Shown piece by piece: positions 45,402-54,086 of a stretch of DNA of 64,000 bases (position 1 is the stretch's first letter; each line of letters opens with the position of its first letter). A program made the translations under genes and the position numbers. Under the pieces are notes generated by a model. The model had not been told where the DNA came from, searched no databases, and saw only the letters and a program-made list of their open reading frames with translations. This stretch comes from Saccharibacillus brassicae (lineage in GTDB: Bacteria > Bacillota > Bacilli > Paenibacillales > Paenibacillaceae), in contig NZ_CP041217.1 in the NCBI RefSeq assembly GCF_006542275.1, forward strand, positions 2,031,501 to 2,095,500, in the 5' to 3' direction.

Positions 45402-45453
45402 TTGTGAATCTCTTCACCTTGCTGTCCAGGTTAGCTTGTGAATTCGTTCACCT
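45402..45453. promoter_or_regulatory. Two Rex/Fnr-like operators in the NADH oxidase leader
   Basis: TTGTGAATCTCTTCACCT at 45402-45419 and TTGTGAATTCGTTCACCT at 45436-45453, each matching the Rex consensus TTGTGAA-N4-TTCACAA except for the last two bases. Centres are 34 bases apart, and 33 from the promoter box, about three helical turns each. Confidence 0.65.
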
Positions 45454-45462
45454 GATACTCTT

Positions 45463-45491
45463 ATTATAGTGTGACATATTTCACATTGCAA
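45463..45491 (-). promoter_or_regulatory. Promoter of the NADH oxidase with an operator filling the spacer
   Basis: On the minus strand TTGCAA, 17 bases, TATAAT. The spacer is the palindrome ATGTGAAATATGTCACAC (45469-45486), a Rex/Fnr-like site, so a bound protein would exclude RNA polymerase; this favours a repressor such as Rex. Confidence 0.7.
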
Positions 45492-45780
45492 GAGGTAAAC
45501 ACAACTTTGCACCCATATTCACATAGTTGTCACAAACGGTACGCTCTTCTGCCCCTTTGCTCCGCCATGGTCGTAAGATTTGTCACAGCGTACGCCGGTG
45601 CCTGTGTTCGAACCGGACGACTTCTTCTTGGCCATGCCAAAAACCGTACCCCGGCAGGCGGCCGGAATACGGTTGGGAATGCGGTTGGACATATCGTTGA
45701 AAATACGGCTAATCCTGCGATTCGAATCAAGCTTCGGACGGCGCCGCGTTCGGCAGCGCAAGGCGGCGAATACGGCAGGC

Positions 45781-46656
45781 TTACTGCGAAGCGGTACGCC
45801 GCGCGTCCACGCCGCTCTGCGGAGTCAGCGGAAGCATGCCTCCCGGCAGCGGATCGCGCTTGCCTTCCGACAGCGCGTACAGCGCGTACGGCAGGCACAG
45901 CGGCACGCCGGTGCGCGGATCGGTCACGATATCGGCTTCGATGCCGAACACTTCGTGCATGACGAGCGGGCACATGACTTCCAGCGGCGAGCCGGACGCG
46001 AGCGCTTCGCCGTTCTTGATCGCGATCATATGCTGGGCGAACCGCGAAGCGTGATTGAGGTCGTGCACGACCATGACGATCGTCCGGCCTTCGGTCTTGT
46101 TCAGGTCATGCAGCAGCTGCAGCACTTCGAGCTGATGCGCCATGTCCAGGTACGTGGTCGGTTCGTCGAGGAACAGAATGTCCGTCTCCTGGGCGAGCGC
46201 CATCGCGATCCAGGCCCGCTGACGCTGGCCGCCCGAGAGCTGGTCGATCGGACGATCGTGGAATTCGCGCATGCCGGTCACGTCGAGCGCCCACTCCACG
46301 ACCTTCTTGTCTTCCGCCTTCAGCGCGCCGAAGCCTTTTTGATGCGGAAAACGGCCGTAAGATACGAGCTCGGTCACGGTCAGTCCTTCCGGGGCGGTCG
46401 GCGTCTGCGGCAAAATGGCCAACTGCTTGGCAACGTCGCGCGTGGACTGCTTGTGGATCGACTTGCCGTCGAGCAGCACGCTGCCGCTCTTGGGACGCAT
46501 GAGGCGGGCCATCGTCTTGAGGATGGTCGACTTGCCGGAGCCGTTCGCTCCGACCAGCGCGGTAATCTTGCCCTGCGGAATTTCGATATTGAGATCCTTG
46601 ACGATCAGACGGTCTTCGTAGGCGATATCAAGGTTGGATGTGCTTAAACGGAACAT
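45781..46656 (-). CDS. Iron-siderophore ABC transporter ATP-binding protein, YusV-like
   Basis: 291 residues of the FecE/FepC class. Walker [10 protein letters not shown] (34-42), signature [17 protein letters not shown], Walker B ILFLDEPT, switch His in [13 protein letters not shown]. No permease or binding protein is adjacent; in Bacillus the orphan ATPase YusV serves several siderophore permeases, a fair model here. The C-terminus is about 30 residues longer than usual. Second ATG at 46656 is chosen because the first abuts the ribosome site. The promoter carries a consensus Fur box. Confidence 0.85.
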   Translation of the reverse strand: MFRLSTSNLDIAYEDRLIVKDLNIEIPQGKITALVGANGSGKSTILKTMARLMRPKSGSVLLDGKSIHKQSTRDVAKQLAILPQTPTAPEGLTVTELVSYGRFPHQKGFGALKAEDKKVVEWALDVTGMREFHDRPIDQLSGGQRQRAWIAMALAQETDILFLDEPTTYLDMAHQLEVLQLLHDLNKTEGRTIVMVVHDLNHASRFAQHMIAIKNGEALASGSPLEVMCPLVMHEVFGIEADIVTDPRTGVPLCLPYALYALSEGKRDPLPGGMLPLTPQSGVDARRTASQ

Positions 46657-46816
46657 AGAACAAATCATTCCTTTCCGAAAGGTCTTGGGCCGCTGGTTGC
46701 GACTCGGCTCGCAAGCCTTCATAAAACTCGAAAAAAACGTCGGTCTGCCAAAATGTGCTCGTAAAAGAGCATTCGTTGAACATTATCGGATCTTCATCGG
46801 TTCTTCATTACTGTTT

Positions 46817-46846
46817 AAGATACTGATAATCATTATCAAATGTCAA
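46817..46846 (-). promoter_or_regulatory. Fur-controlled promoter of the YusV-like gene
   Basis: Minus strand: TTGACA (46841-46846), 18 bases, TATCTT (46817-46822). The spacer contains TGATAATCATTATCA (46824-46838), an exact match to the 7-1-7 Fur box TGATAATNATTATCA. Iron repression is expected. Confidence 0.85.
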
Positions 46847-46880
46847 GTTAAATTTATCGCCGCCCACCTCCGAATAACAC

Positions 46881-46918
46881 AAAAAGGCCCGAAAGCCCCC
46901 TTGGCTTTCCGACCTTTT
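46881..46918 (-). terminator. Intrinsic terminator after the AbrB-type gene
   Basis: AAAAGG-N3-GAAAGCC pairs with GGCTTTC-N3-CCTTTT; ends in a T-run on the minus strand, 47 bases after the stop codon. Confidence 0.7.
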
Positions 46919-46964
46919 CGCTTGACGTACTCTGCGCTGCTTCTTGCTCGCAAACGATTTCGAA

Positions 46965-47411
46965 TCAGGATTTATACTTGAGCTGTTTCTTGAGCTGGCT
47001 GACCCGGCTCTGGCTGATGCCCAACATCTGGGCAATTTCGCTCTGGCTGGCTTCCGGGTGATCGATCAACGCCTGCTCCAGGCGAGGCAGCATGTCCGAT
47101 ACGCGAATCCGCTTCTTGGAAGTGGACTCTTCGATCGGTGCCGCCTGCTGAACCGGAACGACCGGCGCATGCTTCAATTCCTGCAGGCATGCCCCGCATA
47201 CGAATTGATCCTTGTAATAAACTACACTATCCAACGTACGACAGAACGCACATTCCGTCGACTTGTACTTGCGCATCACAAGCATTCCGTCGTCAGTTAC
47301 GAAAAATTCCAACGAATCGCCAATCTCGATATTTCGTGTTCCCCGAATCTCGCTGGGAATGACGATCCGTCCGAGACTGTCCAAGCTACGAATCATACCA
47401 GTATCCTTCAT
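46965..47411 (-). CDS. AbrB/SpoVT-type regulator with zinc-ribbon-like and HTH segments
   Basis: 148 residues in three parts. Residues 1-50 form the AbrB swapped-hairpin DNA-binding domain (MIRSLDSLGRIVIPSEIRGTRNIEIGDSLEFFV). Residues 54-80 hold two CxxC pairs (CAFC, CGAC), a probable zinc site. The C-terminal 45 residues contain a helix-turn-helix (SEIAQMLGISQSRVSQLKKQL). Classical AbrB is about 95 residues with no such extension. Likely a transition-state or sporulation-linked regulator. GAGG before the ATG; own terminator. Confidence 0.8.
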   Translation of the reverse strand: MKDTGMIRSLDSLGRIVIPSEIRGTRNIEIGDSLEFFVTDDGMLVMRKYKSTECAFCRTLDSVVYYKDQFVCGACLQELKHAPVVPVQQAAPIEESTSKKRIRVSDMLPRLEQALIDHPEASQSEIAQMLGISQSRVSQLKKQLKYKS

Positions 47412-47878
47412 TTTATATTCCTCTCTATGTTGAGTTAGCGTTTAGCAAAAGATTAAGTTAATACGTAGTATAGCATATTTCGGATAAATTGCTACTTTTT
47501 GTCCGAAAAATTATAAATTATTAGCTAAAAAATATCCTGCTTTTGTATCGAAAGGTTTCGAATATTTCCGATTTCGCAAAACGAACCTAAAAGGTCGGTA
47601 TTCCGCTTGCATCCCGTAAATACGGGCAAAATCGCACTAAACTTATTGTAACGGTAAAGTGTAGCTACATCAAGATAACAAAAAAATAAAAAAATAAAAT
47701 ATGTAAACAAGGCGGTCCGGTTTTTAGCATATGGAAAAAAACCGTCTAATCAAAAGATGGATCGGTGGGGCCGGAATCCATTCATTTGATCAAACGGTTT
47801 TCATGAGGTTGCTTGTACGGCTTCAGCATCATTCATAAGTCGTAATTATAAGAATATACGTTGGATACCGGCCGACTT
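47412..47878. other. AT-rich gap between regulator genes
   Basis: Contains the upstream region of the AbrB-type gene (very AT-rich, 47450-47530 and 47650-47705) and the terminator at 47734-47801. I see no gene; an apparent 61-residue frame on the minus strand has no ribosome site and low-complexity content. Confidence 0.5.
47734..47801 (-). terminator. Terminator-like long imperfect hairpin after the Spo0E-like gene
   Basis: Arms AAACCGTCTAATCAAAAGAT and its near-complement at 47778-47801, with a run of Ts at the end on the minus strand, 78 bases after the Spo0E-like stop. Confidence 0.6.
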
Positions 47879-48094
47879 CTAATAAGCGGTCTGCTGCAAA
47901 CTGCCTGATTCCGCTTGCGGGCGTTGTGACTTCTGTCGCTGCGCGAGTACAATGTAAGCATCCAACCGCTGGCTTAACTCGACAACATCCCGGTCGCAAA
48001 AGCTTTTATGCTCCGTGATCTTCAGCAGTTCGTGCCTCAAGTACTCGATCATGGTGTACAACGGTTCTTCGCTGCGGTAAGCGTTGTAAGCCAA
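47879..48094 (-). CDS. Spo0E-like aspartyl-phosphate phosphatase family protein
   Basis: About 71 residues. The family core is clear: IEYLRHELLKITEHKSFCDRDVVELSQRLDAYIVLA, containing the SQxLD signature. Spo0E proteins dephosphorylate Spo0A-P and delay sporulation. The start is uncertain: a TTG at 48094 has AAGGTGA five bases before it; the frame is open to 48154 but with no ribosome site; an internal ATG before IEYLRH would give a shorter classic-size protein. The tail RQKSQRPQAESGSLQQTAY is polar. Confidence 0.8.
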   Translation of the reverse strand: MAYNAYRSEEPLYTMIEYLRHELLKITEHKSFCDRDVVELSQRLDAYIVLAQRQKSQRPQAESGSLQQTAY

Positions 48095-48250
48095 TACGGT
48101 CACCTTCTTTCTCGTGCTTACTTTGTAATGATAGGCTCTGATACTGAAAAACAATTCTTGCTAAAATAACATAAAAAATCACTTTTCATGGGGTAGATTT
48201 ATGCCGAATTCCGCGAGAAAAAGCGAAGAGAAAACCTTTAGGGAAAACTT

Positions 48251-48290
48251 AAAAAAACGAGCCTCCGGACAATCCCCGGGGCTCGTTTTG
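48251..48290 (-). terminator. Intrinsic terminator after the DEAD-box helicase
   Basis: AAAACGAGCC-T-CCGG pairs with CCGGGGCTCGTTTT; T-run on the minus strand. Confidence 0.8.
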
Positions 48291-48353
48291 TCGTCACTTC
48301 ATTCTATCCGGCCGGACTGACCCGGCGCGGGCAGAGCCGGCAGCTATCGCCGC

Positions 48354-50078
48354 TTAGCGGCGCCGACCGCGGCTGCCCGAGTCGGACCCGCGACCGCCGC
48401 CGCTGCTGCGTCCGCCGTTACCGCTGCCGCCGCCTTCCGGACGGCCTCCGCCGCTGCGGCCGGAACCGCCCTTGCCGCCGCGGCTTTGACCGCCGCGGTC
48501 GGGACTTCCGCCGCGCGAAGGTCCTGCGCTGCGCTCCGTATCGGCGCCGCGCGAGTACCCGCCGCTGCCGCGGCCCGGCTCGCCGCCGGTGCGCCCTGCG
48601 CGGCCGGCTCCCGCGGAGCCGCTGCCTTCGCTGCGCGCTCCGCCCCGGCCCGCGCTCTCGCCGCGGGCACTGCCGCCGCGGCGGTTGGCTCCCGCGCCGT
48701 CGCGTCCGGCGCGGTCTTCGCCGCCGGCTACGCGGCGCGCGGCGCCGCGCGAAGCTTCGCCGCGTCCGCCGGCGCTCTCGCTGCCCCGGCGCCCCCGGCC
48801 GCCTTCCTGATTGCTGCGGCCTCCGCCCGAGCCGCGCCGGGCGCCGCCCTTGACGGAGCCTTCGCGGCCTTCGCGTTCTTCACGGCCTTCGCCGCCCGTG
48901 CGGCGCGAAGCGTCGGCGACGCGAATAACGCCGCCGTTCTGGAAAGCGACGCGTTCCGGCCGCTGCCGGGTCGCCTGTTCGATCAGATCCAGGATGCCGT
49001 GGTCGCGCTGCGCGACGAACGTGTACGCCAGACCTTTATCGCCGGCGCGGCCGGTCCGGCCGATCCGGTGGATATAGCTGTCCGTATCCTGCGGAATATC
49101 GAAGTTGAAGACGTGCGAGACGCCTTCGACGTCGAGGCCGCGCGCCGCAACGTCCGTCGCGACGAGGATTTGCAGACGTGCTTCGCGGAACGCGCGCATA
49201 ACCTGCTCGCGCTTGTTCTGCGACAAGTCACCGTGCAGCTCGGCGGAGTTGAAGCCTTCGAGCTGCAGGTCTTCGTTCAGCTTGGAAGCGCGGCGCTTCG
49301 TCCGGCAGAAGACGACTGCCAGATAAGGATTGTCGCGGTTGATCAGGAACTTGAGCGCATCGTATTTGTTGCGATCCGTGCATTCGAGCGCGATCTGGCG
49401 AATATTGCGCGCCGGAATCTTCTCGGTCGGCGTAATGCTGATCTGCTCGGCGTCTTTGGTGTACGCGCCGGCCAGATGGCGCACCGTGTCCGGCAGCGTT
49501 GCCGAGAACAGCATCGTCTGGCGGGACGGCGGCGTCGCTTCGATGATCGCCTGAACTTCTTTGAGGAAGCCCATATGCAGCATTTGGTCCGCTTCGTCGA
49601 GGACGAGCGTCTTGACCTTGCCGAGCTTCAGCGTCTCGCGGCGAATATGGTCCAGCAGGCGTCCCGGCGTGCCGATGACGAGGTCGCAGCCGCTTTTGAG
49701 CTTATGCAGCTGCGCTTCGACGTCCTGGCCGCCGTATACGGACAGGATGCGCATTTCCGGTCCGGCCATCTTGCGGGCTTCGACCGTGATCTGCAGCGCC
49801 AGTTCGCGCGTCGGTGCCACGACGAGCGCGGGCGGAAGGCCCATGCCTTCCGAGCGGCCGCCGTCGTTCCATTCGCGTCCGGCTGCGATCTTGTCCAGAA
49901 TCGGCAGGATGAAGGCCAGCGTCTTGCCGGTGCCTGTCTGCGCCTGAACCATCAGGTCGCGTCCGGCCAAAGCGAGCGGAAGCGAAGCCTGCTGTACCGG
50001 AGTCGGTACGGTAATGCCCTGTGCCTGCAAACGGTCCAGCACCTCGGGAGCGATCCCCAAATCTTTAAATGTTTTCAT
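48354..50078 (-). CDS. DEAD-box RNA helicase with long RGG-rich tail (CshA/DeaD-like)
   Basis: 574 residues. Q motif (FKDLGIAPEVLDRLQAQGITVPTPVQQASLP), Walker A AQTGTGKT, PTRELA, TPGRL, DEAD (VLDEADQML), SAT, and HRIGRTGRAG all lie in the first 380 residues. Residues from about 405 to the end are almost only Arg, Gly, Ser, Ala and Glu with RGG/RRG motifs, an RNA-binding tail of unusual length (about 170 residues). Such enzymes remodel mRNA and ribosome intermediates, often in the cold. The ATG at 50078 has GGAGG ten bases upstream. Confidence 0.92.
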   Translation of the reverse strand: MKTFKDLGIAPEVLDRLQAQGITVPTPVQQASLPLALAGRDLMVQAQTGTGKTLAFILPILDKIAAGREWNDGGRSEGMGLPPALVVAPTRELALQITVEARKMAGPEMRILSVYGGQDVEAQLHKLKSGCDLVIGTPGRLLDHIRRETLKLGKVKTLVLDEADQMLHMGFLKEVQAIIEATPPSRQTMLFSATLPDTVRHLAGAYTKDAEQISITPTEKIPARNIRQIALECTDRNKYDALKFLINRDNPYLAVVFCRTKRRASKLNEDLQLEGFNSAELHGDLSQNKREQVMRAFREARLQILVATDVAARGLDVEGVSHVFNFDIPQDTDSYIHRIGRTGRAGDKGLAYTFVAQRDHGILDLIEQATRQRPERVAFQNGGVIRVADASRRTGGEGREEREGREGSVKGGARRGSGGGRSNQEGGRGRRGSESAGGRGEASRGAARRVAGGEDRAGRDGAGANRRGGSARGESAGRGGARSEGSGSAGAGRAGRTGGEPGRGSGGYSRGADTERSAGPSRGGSPDRGGQSRGGKGGSGRSGGGRPEGGGSGNGGRSSGGGRGSDSGSRGRRR

Positions 50079-50135
50079 TCTGTATATTCCTCCGTGTGGG
50101 GACTTCTTCCGCGATGCTGGCATTCGCTTGATGCG

Positions 50136-50180
50136 AATTCCAAAAGAAAGGGCATCCGTCCAAGCGGATCGCCCCTTTTC
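50136..50180 (-). terminator. Intrinsic terminator after sulP
   Basis: AAAGGGCATCCG (50147-50158) pairs with CGGATCGCCCCTTT (50165-50178) with one bulge; T-rich end on the minus strand. Confidence 0.6.
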
Positions 50181-50185
50181 CGAAA

Positions 50186-51634
50186 TCAATGGCCCGAAGG
50201 CGCGGAAAGTCCCGTTTTTTCAATCGTTGCGCGGCTCTCGTCGTTCAGTCCGCGAATGTCTGCCTGCTTACCCAACTTGTAATACTCGAATTTGACTCGG
50301 GAGACCGCCGAAGCGGCCGAGTGGTCCCAGATATGCGAATGTGAAAAGTCGATCACGACCCGGTCCGGATCGTTCGCCGGCGTAAAATGTTCCACGAAAT
50401 GCGACGCCGTTCCGAAAAACATCTGGCCGCGCACTTCGTATACTTTGGCTCCGTCTTCCGCCCCGACATTCGCCGTCACTTTAAGCTTCGCGATTTTCCA
50501 ACCGAAATGCAAGGTGCACAGCACGACGCCGACCCCTACGCCGATCGACAGATTGTCGGTCGCCACGACGATGCCGACTACGACCAGCATGACGATCGTA
50601 TCGGCGATCGGAATCTTGTTCGCCCGGTACAGCGAGCTCCAGTCGAACGTGCCGATCGAGACCATGATCATGACGCCGACCAGCGCCGCCAGAGGAATCC
50701 GGCTGACGATATCGCCCAGCAGCACGAGCAGGACCAGCAGGAACGCGCCGGCCGTAAAGGTCGACAGCCGGCCGCGGCCGCCCGACTTGATATTGATGAC
50801 GGACTGCCCGATCATCGCGCAGCCGGCCATGCCGCCGAAAAATCCGTTGACGATGTTGGCGATGCCCTGACCGCGGGCTTCGACGTTTTTGCTGCTCTTC
50901 GTCTCGGTCATGTCGTCCACGATCGTGGCCGTCAGCAGCGATTCGAGCAGACCGACCAGCGCCAGCGAGATCGACACCGGCAGAATGACCCTGAACATAT
51001 TCCAGGTCAGCTCGATCTGCGGGATATGGAACATCGGCGGCGTATTGCCGAGTTCGCCCATTTCCCCGACCGTTTTGACGTCCAGGTTCAACCAGACGGC
51101 GATCAGCGACATGACGACGATCGCCACGAGCGGCGCCGGAACGGCTTTGGTAAACCGCGGCAGGACGTAGATAATCGCGAGCGTGCCCGCTACCACGATA
51201 TACATCGCCGGTCCCGCCCCGACGAACTGCGGAAGCTGCGCCATGAAGATAATGATCGCAAGCGCGTTAACGAAGCCCGTCATGACGGGCTTCGGGATAA
51301 ACGTAATAAAGCGCCCGATGCCGAAAGCGCCGAGCAGAACCTGAATGATGCCGGCCAGCACGCCTGCCGCCAACAAATACTCCATCCCGTAATCGCGGTA
51401 CAGGCTGCCCATCAGCACCGCCATTGCGCCCGTCGCCGCCGAGATCATGCCCGCTCGCCCGCCGACGAACGCGATCACGATCGCGATGACGATCGACGCA
51501 TGCAAACCGACGATGGGATCGACGCCCGCCACGATCGAGAATCCGATCGCTTCCGGGATCAGCGCCAACGCCACCGTGATGCCGGACAGGACATCGCCCC
51601 GCACATTGCCGAACCATTGTTGTCTGAACTCCAT
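50186..51634 (-). CDS. SulP-family anion transporter with STAS domain
   Basis: 482 residues. Transport domain of about eleven to fourteen membrane helices opens with [66 protein letters not shown] is the SulP signature. A STAS domain closes the protein ([35 protein letters not shown]). Sulfate or bicarbonate are likely substrates. The mRNA has a leader of about 190 bases with two hairpins. Confidence 0.88.
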   Translation of the reverse strand: MEFRQQWFGNVRGDVLSGITVALALIPEAIGFSIVAGVDPIVGLHASIVIAIVIAFVGGRAGMISAATGAMAVLMGSLYRDYGMEYLLAAGVLAGIIQVLLGAFGIGRFITFIPKPVMTGFVNALAIIIFMAQLPQFVGAGPAMYIVVAGTLAIIYVLPRFTKAVPAPLVAIVVMSLIAVWLNLDVKTVGEMGELGNTPPMFHIPQIELTWNMFRVILPVSISLALVGLLESLLTATIVDDMTETKSSKNVEARGQGIANIVNGFFGGMAGCAMIGQSVINIKSGGRGRLSTFTAGAFLLVLLVLLGDIVSRIPLAALVGVMIMVSIGTFDWSSLYRANKIPIADTIVMLVVVGIVVATDNLSIGVGVGVVLCTLHFGWKIAKLKVTANVGAEDGAKVYEVRGQMFFGTASHFVEHFTPANDPDRVVIDFSHSHIWDHSAASAVSRVKFEYYKLGKQADIRGLNDESRATIEKTGLSAPSGH

Positions 51635-51954
51635 AATCCTCTCGCTTTCCGTATCTCACTGTTGTAATACCTTGTCAACACTAAAGGTAAGGTTACGCTC
51701 CCCTGAATCGCACCTAAAGCGTGTGCGTTTCAGGAAAACGTAAACCTGTGATTAAGCGTTGAAAGGGTAGTAGTCGTGGCGTTTTCCCCTTTCAGAAAAA
51801 CCCGGGTCCGTTGTCGTCAAGACCCTCATTATACAGAATTCGAACAGGCACGGCTACAGCAGCAAAATCGCAAAACAAAGAGCCAGAAGGCGATTTCCTA
51901 ACCTTTTCGCCGTCTGACCCGTTTATTTCCGCTTTTTTCATGAATTTGCACCCG
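51635..51954 (-). promoter_or_regulatory. Structured leader and promoter of sulP
   Basis: A TATAAT (minus strand, 51829-51834) with a weak -35 starts a leader of about 190 bases. It contains an 8-bp stem (51761-51768 with 51788-51795) and a larger hairpin: CCTGAATCGCAC (51703-51714) pairs with GTGCGTTTCAGG (51724-51735) with one mismatch, extended by AGGTTACG with CGTAAACCT. No known riboswitch recognised. The remaining part towards 51954 has only the end region of the UbiB gene. Confidence 0.5.
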
Positions 51955-53628
51955 CTAGAAACGACCCGACTTGAAAATGGACAGCAGCAGGAGCAGCACC
52001 ATCAGCACCGCCACGACCAGTCCCATCTCGATGATCGGATAATTCCAGATGACGGTCTCTTTCTGGGCCAGCGAAGCGCCGACCACGAGGCCGGCCATGA
52101 CGATGCTGAACGCGAGCAGCACGATGCTGAACGCCAGCCGGTTGACGAGCCGGTCGACGCCCTTGGACGCCCGCCGAAGCTCCGGCATCTCCAGTTCGAC
52201 CTTGACCCGGCCTCCGCTGATGAAGGACGTCAGATGGCGCAGCCGGTCCGGCAGCCCCGCCAGCGAATCGGCCAGGCCGAGCGCCCCGCTGACCGTTTTG
52301 CGCCGCAGCCGGTCGGGCCCGAACTTCTCCCGGGCAAGCTTGCGGCCGAACGGTTCGGCCAGCGTCACGATGCTCAGCGACGGATCGAGCTGCTCCACCA
52401 TGCCTTCCGTCGTGATCAGCGCTTTGCCCAGCATCAGCAGATCCGGCGGAATGCCGATACCGTGCTGGCGGGCCGTGGAGAAGAAATCGTTGATGACCTG
52501 CCCGAGATTGACGTCGGAAAAAGCCACGTCGTAATATCTCTCCCTGAGCCGTTCCAGATCGCGCTTGAGCGCGCCCACGTCCGTCTCTTCGTGGATCATG
52601 CCCATCCGTTCGATCGCCCGTACCATCGCCGGCGTATCCTGCCGCATCAGCGCAATAACAAGCGACGACAGGTACTCCCGCATATCCGGACTGAGCCGGC
52701 CGACCATGCCGAAATCGAGAAACGTGATCGATCCGTCCTTCATGATCAGCAGATTGCCCGGATGCGGGTCCGCATGGAAAAAGCCGGCGATAAAAATCTG
52801 GTTCAGCACGGCGTTCACGATCCGCGATGCGATGGTCTTCACGTCGTAGCCGCGATGTTCGAGGTACTGCCGGTCCGTCGGCTTGATGCCTTCGATGTAG
52901 CTCATCGTCAGCACGCGTTCGGACGTACAGGCCCATATCACGTCGGGCACGTGGATATGGGGGTCCTGATTGAACTGCGCGGAGATCCGCTCCATGTTGC
53001 GCGCTTCCGACGTATAGTCCAGCTCCGCTTCCATCGAGCGCGCAAATTCGTCCACGAGCTGCGTCACCTGGTAGCGGGTTACCCACTCCCAGCGTTTCTC
53101 GCCGAGCGCGACCAGATCGTGCAAAATTTCCAGATCCCGCGTGACCAGCCGCTTGACGCCGGGCCGCTGCACTTTGACCGCGACCCGCTGCCCTCCTTCG
53201 ATCAGGCGGGCGCTGTGCACCTGCCCGATCGAAGCGGCGGCGATCGGCTCTTCCGAAAAATCGGTCATGAAGCTCTCGATCGAACCGCCGAGTTCCAGCT
53301 CCACGATCTGCCTCGCTTCTTCCGCCCCGAACGGGGGCACGTCGTCTTGAAGCTTGGACAGTTCCAGCACGACGGACGCCGGCAGCAGGTCCGAGCGGGT
53401 GCTCGCCAGCTGCCCCAGCTTGATGAACGTAGGCCCGAGCGCTTCCATGACGAGACGGATACGCTCGCCGAGCGTTTTCGTTTCCGGCGCCTCGCGCCGA
53501 ATCCAGCGGATAGGCAGCCGCAGAACGCGCGTCAGTCCCATCTCCTCGACCATATAGCCGAAGCCGTGCCGGATCAATGCGACCGCGATTTCCCGGTAGC
53601 GGCCGGCATGCCGGATATGGACCGCCAT
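51955..53628 (-). CDS. AarF/UbiB (ABC1) family atypical kinase
   Basis: 557 residues. KxGQ motif FIKLGQLASTRSDLLP, AASIGQVHSARL, VAVKVQRPGV (Lys), FHADPHPGNLL and DFGMVGRLS (metal Asp) are the UbiB marks. Two hydrophobic helices form the C-terminus. Function in menaquinone-using Bacillota is not established; lipid or quinone transport is suggested for the family. The phasin-like gene ends one base before this gene starts. Confidence 0.85.
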   Translation of the reverse strand: MAVHIRHAGRYREIAVALIRHGFGYMVEEMGLTRVLRLPIRWIRREAPETKTLGERIRLVMEALGPTFIKLGQLASTRSDLLPASVVLELSKLQDDVPPFGAEEARQIVELELGGSIESFMTDFSEEPIAAASIGQVHSARLIEGGQRVAVKVQRPGVKRLVTRDLEILHDLVALGEKRWEWVTRYQVTQLVDEFARSMEAELDYTSEARNMERISAQFNQDPHIHVPDVIWACTSERVLTMSYIEGIKPTDRQYLEHRGYDVKTIASRIVNAVLNQIFIAGFFHADPHPGNLLIMKDGSITFLDFGMVGRLSPDMREYLSSLVIALMRQDTPAMVRAIERMGMIHEETDVGALKRDLERLRERYYDVAFSDVNLGQVINDFFSTARQHGIGIPPDLLMLGKALITTEGMVEQLDPSLSIVTLAEPFGRKLAREKFGPDRLRRKTVSGALGLADSLAGLPDRLRHLTSFISGGRVKVELEMPELRRASKGVDRLVNRLAFSIVLLAFSIVMAGLVVGASLAQKETVIWNYPIIEMGLVVAVLMVLLLLLSIFKSGRF

Positions 53629-53629
53629 G

Positions 53630-54016
53630 TTACTCGGCCGTCGTTTCGCCCGGCGCGCCTGTCCGGTAGTTGTTCGTCTCCGCAGCCGGGTCTGCCGTTA
53701 CCGCAGGCTTGCCGCCTTCGAGCTGGGCGACGCGCTGTTCCAGCACGGCGATCCGCTGCTCAAGACTGACCACGTCGCTGCCGGACGGAACGTCCAGTTC
53801 CTGCAGCACGCGGCGAACCTGATCCTGCACCATGTTCTTGATCGTCGAACGTTCTTCTTCTCCGCGCTCGATCAGCTTGTTGACGACCGCTTTCGATTCG
53901 GACGGCGCGATCTCGCCTTTTTTCACCAATTCCTCGACCGTTTTCTCCACTTTTTCCTTGCTTGCTACCGTCAGGCCGATTCCGAGAGACAACGCCTTTT
54001 TAAACAGATCGCTCAT
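53630..54016 (-). CDS. Phasin-like coiled-coil protein upstream of UbiB
   Basis: 128 residues. MSDLFKKALSLGIGLTVASKEKVEKTVEELVKKGEIAPSESK is the PhaF/PhaI-type start; a coiled coil with regular Leu/Val spacing follows (DVVSLEQRIAVLEQRVAQLEGG). Commonly paired with UbiB-like kinases in Bacillota as I recall. A structural partner for UbiB rather than a storage-granule protein is my inference. The ATG at 54016 has GGA before it. Confidence 0.75.
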   Translation of the reverse strand: MSDLFKKALSLGIGLTVASKEKVEKTVEELVKKGEIAPSESKAVVNKLIERGEEERSTIKNMVQDQVRRVLQELDVPSGSDVVSLEQRIAVLEQRVAQLEGGKPAVTADPAAETNNYRTGAPGETTAE

Positions 54017-54086
54017 TGAAAGATTCCTCCGTTTATGAAATGGGATACGTTCGCTTGTCCCCTGCAACCTTCAGGAACGCGAAAGC

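Larger units (their letters stand above)
45257..45780. other. Long regulatory gap upstream of the NADH oxidase
   Basis: The 45400-45491 part contains the promoter and three operators described separately. The part from 45500 to 45780 shows only a 38-codon minus-strand frame beginning MAKKKSSGSN without a clear ribosome site, and TGTCACA-like half sites at about 45528 and 45577. Confidence 0.5.
46657..46964. other. Gap between the AbrB-type gene and the YusV-like gene
   Basis: Holds the Fur-controlled promoter (46817-46846) and the terminator of the AbrB-type gene (46881-46918). Nothing else seen. Confidence 0.5.

Noticed and set aside
45519-45761. Minus-strand frame ending in MAKKKSSGSNTGTG... 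as a small gene
   Set aside because: No clear ribosome site, no neighbour logic and a biased composition; kept only as a remark in the gap entry.
51635-51840. SAM (S-box) or c-di-AMP (ydaO) riboswitch before sulP
   Set aside because: Conserved core sequences of these classes are not recognisable; left as an unassigned structured leader.
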